Shown here: positions 47,199-60,247 of the stretch, one piece after another
Layout: every line of letters begins with the position of its first letter
Position numbering within the stretch: the first letter of the stretch is position 1
Source: Macrophomina tecta
Lineage: Eukaryota > Ascomycota > Dothideomycetes > Botryosphaeriales > Botryosphaeriaceae
NCBI GenBank assembly: GCA_024180945.1
Contig: JAKSGN010000043.1
Span: 310,001-374,000 of the forward strand
Reading direction: 5' to 3'
Length of the DNA stretch: 64,000 bases
Notes under the pieces: generated by a model
Told to the model about the DNA's origin: nothing
Seen by the model: the letters and a program-made list of their open reading frames with translations, nothing else
Database searches by the model: none
Made by a program: the position numbers and the translations under genes

Positions 47199-48952
47199 TT
47201 AAGAGCTTTTAAGCTTAAAAGCAACCTGGATTCCGTCTTCGGGGAGTGCTTGCACAAAAACGTCGCGTGTCGTCAGCTTCTCCGTCAATAACTCCATGTC
47301 AAACTTCCGGAATATATGGGCAAGCACGATGTAGATCTCAGCTTGGGCGAGACTGGGCCATGTCGTTAGTAATTCATTGGGTAGCATACTCGAAGCTTCA
47401 AGACGTACTTGATGCCGATGCACGACCTGCTTCCCTTGGAGAAAGTGACCAAGTAGTTCTCCAGATGCTTCACATCATCGCCCATCCATCGTTCAGGCCT
47501 GAACTGACGAGCATCGGTTCCCCAAACACTCTCATCATAATGAACCGAGTACGCAGAATATCCAATGACAGACTAGAGCTATCAGTCCGATTCAATTTGT
47601 TCAGCATAAGAGAACTCACCCCAGGCGGAATCACTTGGCCGTCAATGACCAGAGGTGGACCATTCGCAGGTAGCACTCGAGGCAGACGACCAGGAGCCGG
47701 CATAGCTAAACGCAAAGACTCCTTGACACACGCAGCCTGTAAACAAGCTATCAGCCATGTCCTCCAAAGAGTTATCTACGAATATTCGCACCAGATAAGG
47801 CAGACTCTCCAATTCCCCAAGCGATGGCATTCGATCAGGGTCAGCAATATGATCCTTCAGCTCTTGCTCAAGCCTTGCCCGGATCTCAGGAGCCTTTGAG
47901 ATCGCGAATGAGGCAAAGGAAATTGTGAATGCTGTTGTGTCGGAGCCGGCGATAAGAGTAGACATGGCTTCAGAAATTTTGGTCTGATCGGGGAGGTCTT
48001 GCAGCTTGTCAAAGAGTACGGCGAAACGCGGTGCGGACGTCCTATTCTTATGGATGTCGAGGCACATGACAGAATACTGGCTAATCAGTTCGAAAGTCCG
48101 ACCCTTCGCATATCCCTTTTTCCCGCACATACCTTAATTAAACCAATAGTGTCCCTGATCGTTTTGTCAAACAATCCCGTGATCCAGAATGGGATCTTTG
48201 GCCAAATGTTTCTCTTGAGCGGATTGTTGTAAATCCTCGGCTGAGCCTCAACGGCGATGTCGAAGACGCGGAGGTAATCCGCTCTGAAGCTGGGTGGAGA
48301 TTGGCTTGTCAGGTCCAAAGACTTGCCAAACAAGAGCTCGCTGATGATGTCTATGGTCAAGCATCTGTAGGCATCAACAACATTGATGGGTCCGGAGGTG
48401 CAGCGTTCGAGAATTCTTTGGGTGATCAATGCCAGCCTTTCCAAGATCAGAGGCTGGAACCCGATGATTGAACTCCTCGAGAATAATGGGTTCATCAACT
48501 TCCTTCTCTCCTTGTGTTTCGCAATATTGCACTCGCCGAAGAGGGAAGAGGGTGCGAGAAATCCATCGTAGAATACGTCGTATTTGGGGGGCGAGTGCTG
48601 GTTATAGATTTTCTTGTACGATTCGGCGTCTGCGATGTGCAGTTCATGCGGTGCAATGCGGATGACCTTGCTGTCTACCAGATGTCAGGAGCACGTTACG
48701 CCTCAACTTGTTCGGAACCCATTAGTTAGGTCTTAGCGGCTCACTGTATTTCTTGTGCCAGTGCTCGAAGTCGCGTTCCGGAAATCCCTTTCGATTGAGA
48801 TACCAGAGGACAACGGATGATACAGCAGCGAGAGGTGGACCGGGAAACTTAGCGAGAGGATGGAAAACCTTCCTGTAGATAATAAGAGTTACGCAATAAA
48901 AGGTAATGATTGACGCCACTAAAAACAGCGCAAAAGGGATGGTGGCTTCCAT
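47199..48952 (-). CDS. Cytochrome P450 monooxygenase, intact
   Basis: Haem-thiolate monooxygenase, ER-anchored, of the kind that hydroxylates or epoxidises secondary metabolites. Six exons on the minus strand: 48745-48952, 48133-48674, 47792-48076, 47620-47736, 47409-47572 and 47199-47352. The five introns are 70, 55, 55, 47 and 56 nt, all GT-AG, and the product has 489 residues, a normal length. There is an N-terminal membrane anchor (about 5-26) and a proline-rich hinge KFPGPPLAA. The I-helix AGSDTT is at 293-298. ExxR is E351-R354 in KESLRL, followed by FRPERW (PERW at 410-413). The haem loop FSKGSRSCIG has Cys435. All landmarks fall in frame after splicing, with no RIP stop. The sequence around KERRKLMNPLFSRSSI resembles the fungal trichodiene-oxygenase/benzoate-hydroxylase-like P450s, but a family name or substrate is not justified. 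Its only close gene neighbour is the small gene on the other strand. Confidence 0.95.
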
Positions 48953-50529
48953 GGCGCGAGATCGAAGAGAGTCGTGAATGGCCCCATGGTTGAGGAAAGG
49001 CTGCTGCAGTTGCTAAATAGGCAGAATGAATTTCGAAAAGAGTAAATAAGTTTCCCGAGCTTTAGGGCAAGCGTACATTCGGCCGATGTTCTTACCATCA
49101 CTCGGCCGATTTGGACGGATTCTCCTTAGTTGTCTCGGCGACTCCGAGCTCTTGATGTATGCAGGAGGACTTTATGCACCTACACTGACGATCAGAGCCA
49201 TTTCTTTCAGATATCATACGCGCTTATAATTGTATACGACGTAAGAAATTCTTCGCGTATGCTTAGGATCCATAGTAGGTTCTACAGTCCACTACAGAGA
49301 GATGTGCCGGTGTCGTGTGCAGTATAGACTTATTCGGTCCTGTGACTGCCTCTGACGTAAAGTGGTGCCGGACAATAGCTTAGATCAGCACTCCTACAGA
49401 ATTTGAAGACTTGGTAATCATATTATTATTTGGCTATGTTGGGGTCTTAAGGGAATGCTGGAAAGACTATTCTTAGTAATGCGATGATAGACGGAGTCGG
49501 AATAGGGCTCATGTGTGCATTTTAGAAGTGCTATCGGTCCCTCGTCTCGGGCTCTGCAAGACGCGGAGAGGCGAGATCCGAGCTCCGAAGCGAGATCCGA
49601 GATCCGGAGCTGAGAAACACCGACCACCGCGATGTTATTCGACCACATTACTTAATATGAACAAGCCGGGAGCGCTTATGCACGTTACATAGCACGGGCG
49701 GGAGTCGAAATATCCGAATGAGAGAAAGGAGATGACTCTTGGGTATGATGCTAAGCAAGAGCAATGCAGATCCGGCCTGTTAGCTTCCCTTGCTCTACAA
49801 ATTCCAGCGGATCAGTATCCATGGTATTTCTCGGTGAATTCAGATAATGTCTGACACATGGAGCTTCCGCCGGTATACATTCAGCGAACACTGGGGCCGC
49901 CACGCCAATTAAGGCCGCTATCTCTTAGCGCCGAACAATTAATGGAATGCAGAAAGCATTAGCTACTATACTCTATATCTACTATAGAGGGTTTTTACTA
50001 TAGTATTCAGGCAAGCTTCCTTAGAATATTCTTTATAAAGATAAGAAAACATAAGCCTAATCGTTTACTAATTAATACCTTATTACCTTAGTTATTTAAG
50101 CTTTCTAATTACTTCAGTTATTGGTTTAACTATTTAGCGCCAACTTCGCTTATTAGTTAGAATAACTTTAAATTAATAACTATTCATAGCTGCCACGAAA
50201 TCCTACTACACGCATCCACGTTGCCGCAGCTAGTAATATTTGTTAGAGAAGTATCTCTAATAAATAGCTAAGTATAGAGGTAATAGATAGCAGTGTATAA
50301 TATACTATTATAGGCTATTAGAGTGTAGCTTCGACGCGATAAGAAGTTTTTATTAATAAACTAGCTATAATTATAATTATACTATCTACTATCTCTACTT
50401 AGGTACTATAACTATCTATCTAAAAAGGCTTGGTAAAAGAAATTAAAATATAAAAACTACCTAATATATAACTATTTAGCTTATCGTTAGGCCCAATACT
50501 AGCTCTAAGGTTACTAAGAATATAGTAAG
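48953..50529. other. P450 upstream region grading into RIP-affected DNA
   Basis: 48953-49930 is GC-normal and contains the P450 promoter; short frames here show nothing recognisable. From about 49960 CA/TG become scarce and the sequence looks like an old, unidentified repeat into which Gypsy D inserted. Confidence 0.5.
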
Positions 50530-50534
50530 AGCGT

Positions 50535-51002
50535 TGTAACGAGCGGGCCTCTACCTCTAAGAATCCAAACACCAGAGAGGAAGAAAACCTATTAAGGGGG
50601 TTTCCTTAAGTAGGTATAAGAAGAGGGTAAGAGTAAGTCGAACACGTAATATAACTAAGTACTATATGCGAAGGCCGTGTTACCAATAGAGTCCAAATTC
50701 TATTATTAAAGTTAACCACGAAGGTCAAAGCTATCTAAGAAGTATAGTTTATATACTCGTAGAAAAGGTCTACAATCTAATATTAATCCTATTAATCTAT
50801 TTCTATAGAGGACAAATTATAGGGATTAAAGAGGTTTAATCTATTTAATCTATATTTACCTAGGCGAGAGTATATAGATTAATACTTAGTATTACGTAAT
50901 TTACGTAACTCTTTCTATAGATCTTTCTACGGCGCGTATCTACGCCCCACTTTATTTTCTTATTCCGCCTATCCCCTACCCTATAAAGGCTACGCCGTAA
51001 TA
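50535..51002 (-). repeat. Gypsy D 3' LTR (468 bp)
   Basis: TGTAACGAGCGGGCC...GCCGTAATA. Differences from the right LTR are C/T and G/A type. Confidence 0.93.
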
Positions 51003-51107
51003 CTATCTCCCCTTTTAGGGTTCTTCGGCCCGAAGAATTCCGTAACTTAGTAGATATAAAGTCCTCGTATGTTCGTGTTTTCCGATCGCGTGCGTTACGT
51101 ACTAACG

Positions 51108-51765
51108 ATGGCCAGGACTACTACTAATTCTACCGAGCATTAACGAACCCTAGCGGAATCTATTTTATATAAACGTCGAGAGATGCCTTCTCCTTATAGC
51201 GCGTATCGGTCGTCGGGTTCTAAGTATTTTATAAGTGTAGACTCCGGGAAGTACAGTCATTATTTATAGAAAAATCGCAAGTACGACTTAGTAGTAACGC
51301 GTAGAAAGTATAGGTTTCTTTTCTTCTAGTAGCTTCTCTAGCTAACTTATATAGGGAATAAGGTATACGCGAAGATAGAGTGGCTAGAGAGGCAGCTAGA
51401 GAAGGCGGAAGATACTAAAATAGCGACGCATACCCGTACGCAGCGGTTATATAAGTAGCTAAGTTTAATAAATAAGAAGCGTAAAAAGATATTTAATCGT
51501 AAGCTAGCGTCTATTAAGGAGTTAAAAAGACTCGAAAAGAAGAATCGCGATAGATAACGTATAACTAGTAAAGACGTACTAACTCTAAAGCGTTCCCCGA
51601 GCCCTTTTATTATTAAGGGTTTCTTAAGCTCTAGAGGTCCTTCGCCTAATTTAGTAGCTAGGATTGCGTTTCCGTCTAGGGCTAAGTTATAGATAGACCT
51701 ATTCTTCTAGGGCGACTCCGTTTTCGCAGGAGGTTAGGGTTCTAGCGATAGAACTCTATAATAAG
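51108..51765 (+). pseudogene. Antisense Zn2Cys6-like / coiled-coil ORF in Gypsy D
   Basis: This is the clearest of the antisense ORFs. From the ATG at 51108 (MARTTTNSTEH) one frame runs about 215 codons with only RIP-type stops. PYSAYRSSGSKYFIS, followed by GKYSHYL*KNRKYDL, has Tyr at the six positions that give C-x2-C-x6-C-x8-C-x2-C-x6-C when TAT/TAC is read as mutated TGT/TGC. This is the Gal4-type spacing. A basic/charged helical region follows: KIEWLERQLEKAED, TQRLYKQLSLINKKRKK and ASIKELKRLEKKNRDR, then a Ser/Pro-rich segment (LKRSPSPF). It sits between the chromodomain and the 3' LTR, opposite to gag-pol. Function unknown; DNA binding is inference from spacing only. Confidence 0.65.
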
Positions 51766-54700
51766 ATCTAGATATATATCGTTCTTAGGCACCTACTAGT
51801 TATCCTCGTTCCCGTATCCTTTCTATTTAATAAGATATTTAAGCTAACGTCCGAACCGCTTATAGTCTAGAATCTTCTCGACTAGGTACTAGGTTTCTTC
51901 GGCATTAGGGTTTTCTAATATAATTTCTTCTTAAGTTTCTAGAATAGTAGCGTTTTCTAGTACTAGCTCGAGTAATACTACGTAAAAGATAGAGTTTATT
52001 TATATATTAGATAATTTAAGTTAATACGTAACTTCTCTAAGTTTTTCTATAATTTCGAATAGACTGATTTTCTTAAAATCTAATTTATCGCTCGGTCACT
52101 TTAATTTAATATTTTTTATAAGAAGGTATACTTTATTCCTTCTTTTTAGATTTAGTGTCGCCTAGTACTGTCTGTTGTAGTATTTAGATATTATAATTCA
52201 CACGTATTTAAGGTCGAGGCTAATAGCTTTATATAATTCTCTTAGCTATTCGGCTTTAAGAACGCCTTTCTAGGCTAATTTTCTACTTAGAATAGCTTCT
52301 TTATACGCGTCTAGTTTAAATCTATAGTTAGTAAAGAATAGAAATACGTTAGTTAACTTTTATTTAGTGCTATTATAGGCGAATTATACTATAGATAGCT
52401 ATATAGCCTAATTATCTTATAGGTAGTTAATATAATAGCGAAGATATTATTTGAGAGTCTAGTTTATCCGTTCTATCTAGCCGTCGGTTTACACGTATAC
52501 TATTATAGAGAGTTTATTCTTTACTCTAAGTTAGCGTATAAGTATTTACTAAAATTCCGATCTTATTAGCTTGTCCCTATCTAAGACTAATACTTTCGGT
52601 ATTCCGCGATCCGCGAAGATATATCGGAGAAACGTATAGGCTAGCTATTCTATATTTAATACCTCTAGGTAGGGTAAAAAGAGTGCGTACTTCGTAAGTC
52701 TATTAATAAAGACTAGAATCGAGTCGTACTTAACTTCTATAATTAGGTTCCTAGACCTAGGTAGTTTTATAATAAAGTCTAGCGTAATCTATTACTATAG
52801 TTGTTTTAGAACTTCTAGGGGTTATAGTTATTCGTACGAAGCATATATTACGGCTTTACTTTAAATATAAAGGTTATATTATAAAACTATACGCTAGATA
52901 GTCTTTCGTAATCCCGAAAAGTAGAAATTTTATATAATCCTTTCGGTCGTTCTATCGATGCTCTAATATCTATACGCGGGTGCTATATATATATTCTTAA
53001 CGAGTGCTTCTCGTAGTCTTATCGGGATATAGATTAATTCTTTAAAGAGAAGTATTTCTTCTCTATCTTAAGTAATATATAGATTGTTCTTAAGCACTAA
53101 AAGTTTCTACGCGAAGAAGTCCTAAGTGTATACTTCTTAGATTTTCTAATACTACGGGTTTAACTCGATGCGAAGTATTAGAAAAGACTATCTAGTAAGA
53201 ATAAGCGATCTATCACTTATCTACTATAATACTATAGGTTACGGCTTAATTCTTCTTTCTATATAGTCTATCCTCCTACTAAGCGCGTTAGCGGCGGCGT
53301 TATCTACACCCTTTCTATATATAATTTTAAAATTATAGGATACTAATTCTTATAACTAGTAAACCTATCGTTAGTTTAGCTTCTTAGTCGTGGTAAAGTG
53401 CGTAAGATTCTAATAGTTATAATATACTATTACCTATTAGTCGGCTCCTTCTAGGTAGTATCTCTAGTACTTAAATACTAAGATGATAGCTAAGAGCTCC
53501 TTATTATAAGTATCGTAGTTAAGCTCTACTAGAATAAACTTTCTTAAGTAGAACGTAATTAGGTACTATCTACCTTTATTATTAGACTAGCTAAAATATA
53601 CTCCTAGGATAAATTCTAATGCATTAGTCTCTACTTTAATTAGTTTATCGGAATTATATATCCCTAAGATAGGTACTTTGTAAAATATTCTCTTTAGCGA
53701 ATTAAAGGCTTACTACTAATTATCTTTCTATTAGAAGCTATACTTCTTCTAAATAAGTCGCGTTAAAGATTCTATAATCTTTAAATAGTTCTAGATAAAC
53801 TTCCTATAGAAATTTACGAATCTAAGAAAGAACTATACTTTCTTAATTATTTTTAGTACTAGCTATTCTCTAATAGAATCTAGTTTCGAGTTATTTATAC
53901 CGATATATCTAGGGGTAATAATAAAGCCTAAGAATTCTATTCTTTATATGTGCTACTCGTACTTATTAGGTGCGATAATTAGGTTCTTAGCTTAGAGAAT
54001 CTTTAGGACTTTTCTAATATACTTTTTATATTCCTTAAGTATTTCTAAGAAGATAAGAATATCGTCGAGGTAAGCTAAATAAAAAATATCTAAGTATTTA
54101 CGTAGCGTATCGTTAACGAGTGACTAAAAAATTACTAGCACGTTTATAAGCCCGAATAGTATTACTATATACTTATAGAGTCCTAGCCTTATTTTAAAGA
54201 CTATCTTCTATTCTTCCCCTTCTTTAATCCTAACTAGGTAATATCCGTCCCTAAGGTCTAGTTTTATAAAGTACTTTATATTCTCTAACTTATCCTAGAG
54301 CTCGTTAATATATAGAAGCGGGTATTAGTTCTTAATCGTAATATCGTTAAGTTATCGATAGTTAATATAGAGGCGTAACTTACTATTCTTCTTAGAAATA
54401 AAGAGAATCGGATATCCGGCTAATAACGTTAATAGCTAAATATATTCTCGTTCAAGGTTCTTCTTAATATATTTCTTTAAGGCCTCTATTTCCTTCTTTA
54501 ATAAGAAATAGATAGGCTTATAAGCTAGTTTTATTTCTAGCTTAAGCGAAATCTCGTAGTTCTATAGTTAATATTTAGGTAAGTCTCCCTTTCCTCTTTC
54601 TTAGTAAATAATAACTAAGTCCTAATACTTTTTAAATACTATTTTTATTTCTAGGATTAGAGGTATTTCTTATAGTTACTACTATATCTCTAAACTACTA

Positions 54701-57700
54701 TATTATTCTTTCTTAATCCTCGCAGAATTATCTTCTTTAATAGAAGTTAGATAGTTTTTATCTCTTAGCCCTTTCTATTAGGCCCTAGCTAATACTCTCT
54801 ATTATACCGCTGGTAAGGGTTTAATATATATAAGGCAGACCTATTATTCTTAGCGTTATATATGCCTAAATACCTCTCTTAAGATTATTTAGATATTTAT
54901 AAAAGATTCTAGGGCTACTAATTACTTCCGCGAAGCTTTACTCTTAGTCTTACGCTTTCTCCGCGTAGTCCTCCGTAATAAGTATTATACCTAATTTTCG
55001 GGAATACTTAACTTAGTAGGGCTTACTCCGCTTAAGGTACTATATTTTACTGAGAAAGCGGCGTCTTATATACTATAGTTCTAGTCCTATTTTAGGCCTT
55101 TCTTAAGATTGCCATTAATACTACCATTACTAGGTCTTACGCTATTATTTAAGTCTTACGTTTCTTCTAATAATTCGAGGGTATCGTTTCGCTTAGTAGG
55201 GCTTATTTCTACGATAGAATTATATTTTACTAGAAGGCTTTATCTTCTATATCGTAGTCTTAGTTCTAACTTATACTATTATTAGAGTCGCCTATATAGT
55301 TACTATATTTAGACCTTATACTAGCTACTTTCTATTTTATACTAAAAATATATCCTTAGAAAATATCTAGTAGTTCTTATTTAATATTCTTATAACTACT
55401 TTCTAAGTTTTCGATAATATCCTAGATATTCTATTATAGAAAGAGTATATCGCTTACCTAGTTAATAAGGGAATTACGAGTCCTAAGCTAAGATATTCTA
55501 AGAATAATATCATATTCTAGAATTCTTTAGATATTAAGAATAATCTAATTAGGGTATCCATTAATTTCTAGTAAGACTTTTTCTATTTTAATACATATCT
55601 ATTCTCTTTTATAGTCGGTATTTCTTTCGTTAAATCCGCTAAGAGAGTAGGGTTCTTTCTTTTTTTAATAAGGGATATTTAATTCTTATACTAGCTCGTT
55701 ATAGATAAAGTCTCTACTTAATCCGCTATTAACTAGTATCGAGATTATACGTCCTCGTAGGACTCCAGTAATCTTAAATTATCTCTAAACTTTCTTTCTA
55801 GTAAGAGTTTCCGTATTCGATATACGTAATACTATATAAAGGGACCTAGACTATAGCCCCTAGATTAATTCTAATACCGTAGGGCCGTCTAGTTTTTTAG
55901 CTTCGAATAGCCGTAGACTTTACTATATATATAGTCTTTTTATTTATTAACTTAAAGGTATACTTATTTCTAGTTAGTCTATTTATTAGTACGTAACTAT
56001 TTTCGCTAATAGACTATATTCTTTCATACCTAGTATTAGAAAGCTAGTATATTAAGCTTCTCGTTTAGTATCTACTAGAGTATATAGTTCTAGATAGTCG
56101 CCGTACTATACTAATAAAGAATCCTTACTAACTCTTAGAGAAAGTCGTAGTCTACTTACTATTAAGTAGTTATTTCTTAATAATAGAGTATTACGAGCGC
56201 GGTTTTCTTCGTAATAATAAGTTCGTACTTTTTTCTATCTTATTTAATTTAGGTTTCCTAGAGGGTTCCTTAGTACTATATTTATAGTATCGTAAGGGCT
56301 AATCCTCTCTTATAGAAAATCTAGATTACCTAGATAAGTTAATCGCTCTCGTTTATTATCTCTACGCTAATTCTATACTTGGCTGTAAGGCGCTCGAGTT
56401 TCGGAAGGATTATAGGGTCTAGTATAGCTTTTACTTCGCTATTCGTTAAGTTATATAGTTCTTTAGTTTTACTATTTACGAGTTCCTCGTCTAAGAAAAA
56501 GCTATTAATAAATTTATCGGTCTTAATAACTTCTTCGTTTCTAGTTATTATACTAAATTATTATAGTTTATAGGGGTACTATTCTAATATATCTTTACTA
56601 CTTTAGTGCATCTAGTAGTTATCGTTATAGCAGGCTATCTAGTATAGCGTATCGTAGTTATCTTAGTAGAATATAATCGATACTTTATATTAAGTACTTA
56701 AGGTCTACTTTCTATCTCTCTTATTACGAGGGTTCTATGGGTACTTAGAAGAGAAGTGCTTATTACTACCGTAGATAATATAGAGTTAATTCTTATAGCG
56801 CTACTTCTACTTATTCGTCTAGTTTAAATTAGGTCCTTTAGGCTTCTTATTATTATTTCGACTATTATTATTATCCTTCTTAGAATCCTATCGGTTAGCC
56901 GCGTTAAGGGCTATAGCATTTTCGCCTTCGAGGGTTATTCTTTCGCGGCGAGGTTTCGAGGTATTAGCTAGTCGGGAACCTATTTTCTATTCGTATATAC
57001 GACCGTTAATCTAAGACGTAAAGTCTACTATCTTCTAGAAGGTAGATAGATATTTATATATAATTATATTCTTCTTAACTTCTTTCTTTAGGCCTTTATA
57101 GAAGAGGTCGCGGAAAGTCTCGTCTAACTATTTAAGATAGGCTATAAGCTATTAAAACTTAGTTACGTTAATAGCTATAGATCCTAGTTATTTAATAGTT
57201 ATAATATCGTTAGAGGCTTTATGGACTTTATCTCGGTTATTAAAAGTAGCCCTAAGGTTATCTACGAATCCCGTATAGTTACTAAAGATTTTTTTAGTCT
57301 TTTTCCATCTCTTCTCGAGAGAGTATTTATTAACTAGATAGTCGTAAAGATATAGTTTTATTTATACTTCTATCGTTCCTCTAAGATAGGTTAATATAAA
57401 GAGTACTTCCTCGGCATTACTATTAAATTACGCTTAATTAAACTAGAGATAGCATTATATCTAGAGTAGAAATAATTAGAGCTTCTTTCTATTCCTATCG
57501 AACTTCTTAGGTACCGCTACTTTAATCTTAGTAGCGCTCCGCTTTATCGTGTACTCGATTAGTTAAGCATTTTAAGTCTTTAGCTTCTTAATAAGCTATA
57601 AGAGCTTAGCTCTAGTGGGCTTCGTTTACCGTGCGGGCTAAGCTAGCCCCTAGGCACCCTAAACCTAGCCCTCAGCCGGGTCGATCTCTATCTAAGATCC

Positions 57701-57800
57701 TAGTGCTATTACTATTTCCTAAACTTATTAGAGGGTAATACCCTATCTAATAAGACTTAATCTTAGAGTCTTCCTCTCCTTATAAGGATAGTAGTTAAAG

Positions 57801-58268
57801 TATAACGAGCGGGCCTCTACCTCTAAGAATCTAAATACTAGAGAGGAAGAAAACCTATTAAGGGGGTTTCCTTAAGTAGGTATAAGAAGAGGGTAAGAGC
57901 AAGTCGAATATATAATATAACTAAGCACTATATATAAAGGCCGTGTTACCAATAGAGTCTAAATTCTATTATTAAAGTTAACTACAAAGGTTAAAGCTAT
58001 CTAAGAAGTATAGTTTATATACTTATAGAAAAGATCTATAATCTAATATTAATCCTATTAATCTATTTCTATAGAGGATAGATTATAGGGATTAAAGAGG
58101 TTTAATCTATTTAATCTATATTTACCTAGGCGAGAGTATATAGATTAATACTTAGTATTACGTAATTTACGTAACTCTTTCTATAGATCTTTCTATGGCG
58201 CGTATCTACGCCCTACTTTATTTCCTTATTCCGCCTATCCCCTACCCTATAAAGGCTGCGCCGTAATA
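57801..58268 (-). repeat. Gypsy D 5' LTR (468 bp)
   Basis: TATAACGAGCGGGCC...GCCGTAATA, followed by AGCGT. Confidence 0.93.
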
Positions 58269-58273
58269 AGCGT

Positions 58274-59238
58274 AAAAAAATTTCTATTAAAATAAATAAT
58301 ATAATAGCTTATTTAGTAATAATATAATAAATTAATACAGATTATATTAGAATAATAAAATTAGAATTAATAAAGTTATTAAATACTTTATAAAAAATAC
58401 TTTTAATATTAAAATAATAAAAACCTAACTTAAAAATCTTATTAAATAAAAATATTATTTAAAAACTATTTAAAATTTTTAAAATAGTTAAAAAGCTTAA
58501 GGTTAATAATTATTTTTACTAATAATATTTAAATAAACTATTATTAGCTATTATTATACTATAGTATATATCTTTAGTTAGCTAATAATAGTTAAGGTTA
58601 TATACTACTAGTAGTACTATATACTTAAGTCGCTTTAGATATTAACTAGATACCTTAGAATAACTAAAAAGTAATTATAGATACTACTTTAGATAGTAGA
58701 AGGTATTAAATATCTATCTAGGCTTATAACTGTTAGATTTAGTAGTAATACTATTAATTAAGAATAAGTAGTATAAGGACTAAGCGGTACGCTTAGGAGG
58801 AGTTTTCTTATCCGTCCTCTTCCGTGACTAAGCTAAAGTGTATTATACACACACGTGATATTCCAATAGATTTCTATGCATGAGGACGTACTGCAACCGC
58901 AAGCTAGTCTTTAGGGCACGCGGGGTTGCAATAGTGTCTTATTTTTCCTGCTCGAAAGGCTCATCATTGGCGGCAAATAAAAGAAAGGATTGGATTCATT
59001 CGGTTTTTTGCACTACTCGATTTAGCCCTTTCCGTTATCGTATGCGACAAAACCCGTAGGTGCCTGGTATTTATTGATGGTAGTGTCGCCTCTGAGCGAA
59101 AAACATAACGTCTATATCAACATCTCCCAAGCTGACACGGTTTAATTGTGGGGCTAAGTACTGCCTTCTATCTATACTATAGCGAGAATACGAAAACAAA
59201 ACAGTAGGCCAGGCTCCGTTTTTGCGCCAGCTTAGCTC
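58274..59238. other. AT-rich old repeat grading into the SDR 3' flank
   Basis: 58274-58730 is very AT-rich with no recognisable coding sequence. Normal composition returns from about 58780. No gene called. Confidence 0.5.
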
Positions 59239-60247
59239 TCAAGCCGACCAAGGGTGGCCGTTGGGGCCGAGCTGAGCGCGAATGCCCACCGTCAGGAGCT
59301 TCTGCTCAACGATCTCATCGATGTGCAAGAGGACCTCGTCGACATCCCAGTTAGCGGACAAGAAGGTGCCCGTCAACTTATCGGCCCGGGGTGTGGCCAA
59401 GAAGAGCGAGAGGCCGCCAGCTAGGATGGCCTTGTCCTTTGCGAACGGCGTAAAATTGGGCACTACCATTCCCCGACCGTCCTCCGCTTCAACGATGCCC
59501 GGATGTACAGAGAAGACGCGCAGGGCTGGGTGCTCGAGCCCGACGAGCTCGCCGAACTTGATCTGGGCGAGCTTCGCAGCCGAGTAGGACGACATATTAG
59601 GAGCGGATAGGAAGGCCGCAAACGAGACAATATTCACAATAGTCCCCGACCCGCCGAAGAGCTTGGCGTAGAAATGGGTCGTAAGAAAGGTTGCTTTAAC
59701 GTTAGTTTCCTATAAACTAATAGTCAGCTCTACGCACGACGGCCTGCTGTTCCGGACGCCACTGCGACGTACGAAGTCCTGCCACCAGGCACTGGGGCTG
59801 ATGTCCTGGATCCCGGCGTTATGGTGCATGGTGCCCGCGGTGTTGACAAGCGCATCCAGCGTGCCATACTTTTCCTTGACACTCACGAAGAGGGCCTCGA
59901 CCTCCTTTTCGCTCGTGACGTCGGCGGGATGGACGACGGCATGCGGCAGACCGTCTGCAACCGTCTTCAGCGCGTCGGCGCTGCGACCCACAAGCACTAT
60001 GGCTTTGGCACCCGCTTGACTCCACGCCTTCGCGACTTTCTGTTATGTGGTTTAGTCAGCCGGACGCCCCTCTCGCTCGCGCCTGCGCTTCTGGACTCAC
60101 ACTGCCGACGCCCCCACCCGCGCCAGTGACAATGACCACTTTGCCGGCGGCGCTGAGGCTCGGGTTCTCGGGGTCAATGGCCGCGTAGGGGCCGCGGCGC
60201 ATCGTCTTGGTAAGCTGAAAGGGCTTGGTAAAAGCGTCAGCATCCAT
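59239..60247 (-). CDS. Short-chain dehydrogenase/reductase (classical SDR)
   Basis: NAD(P)-dependent oxidoreductase with a Rossmann fold, probably cytosolic. Three exons on the minus strand: 60101-60247, 59773-60039 and 59239-59709, with introns of 61 and 63 nt (GTGAGT...CAG, GTACGT...TAG), giving 294 residues. The cofactor loop TGAGGGVGS is at 41-49, followed after splicing by KVAKAWSQAGAKAIVLVGR. DALVNTAG replaces the usual NNAG/VNNAG with VNTAG. The catalytic Ser167 (NIVSF), Tyr180 and Lys184 (SYSAAK) have the standard spacing. There is no stop or frameshift, so it looks functional. The start at MDADAF was chosen because homologues begin near here; an in-frame ATG at 60331 would add 28 residues. 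It is isolated between RIP blocks and the substrate is unknown. Confidence 0.93.

Larger units (their letters stand above)
50535..58268 (-). mobile_element. Gypsy D, complete chromovirus (7.7 kb), RIP-inactivated
   Basis: 468-bp LTRs lie at 50535-51002 and 57801-58268. The target duplication AGCGT is at 50530-50534 and 58269-58273. The polypurine tract (plus-strand CTATCTCCCCTTTTA) next to the left LTR sets minus orientation. A CCHC zinc knuckle (IYGSNKHFSSKYP, i.e. C-x4-H-x4-C after RIP correction) lies near 56700-56800 in gag. RT is at about 54055-54085 with LAYLDDILI, where YLDD is still intact. The chromodomain is at about 51815-51900 (YLVEKILDYKRFGR*LKYLIK*). Stops of RIP type occur throughout. 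The antisense ORF is listed separately. The left LTR retains more CpA than the right one. Confidence 0.93.

Noticed and set aside
51334..51380. Intron in the Gypsy D antisense ORF (GTATAGG...CTAAC...TATAG)
   Set aside because: The sites look plausible, but removing it shifts the frame away from the helical coding downstream. The unspliced frame is continuous apart from RIP stops.
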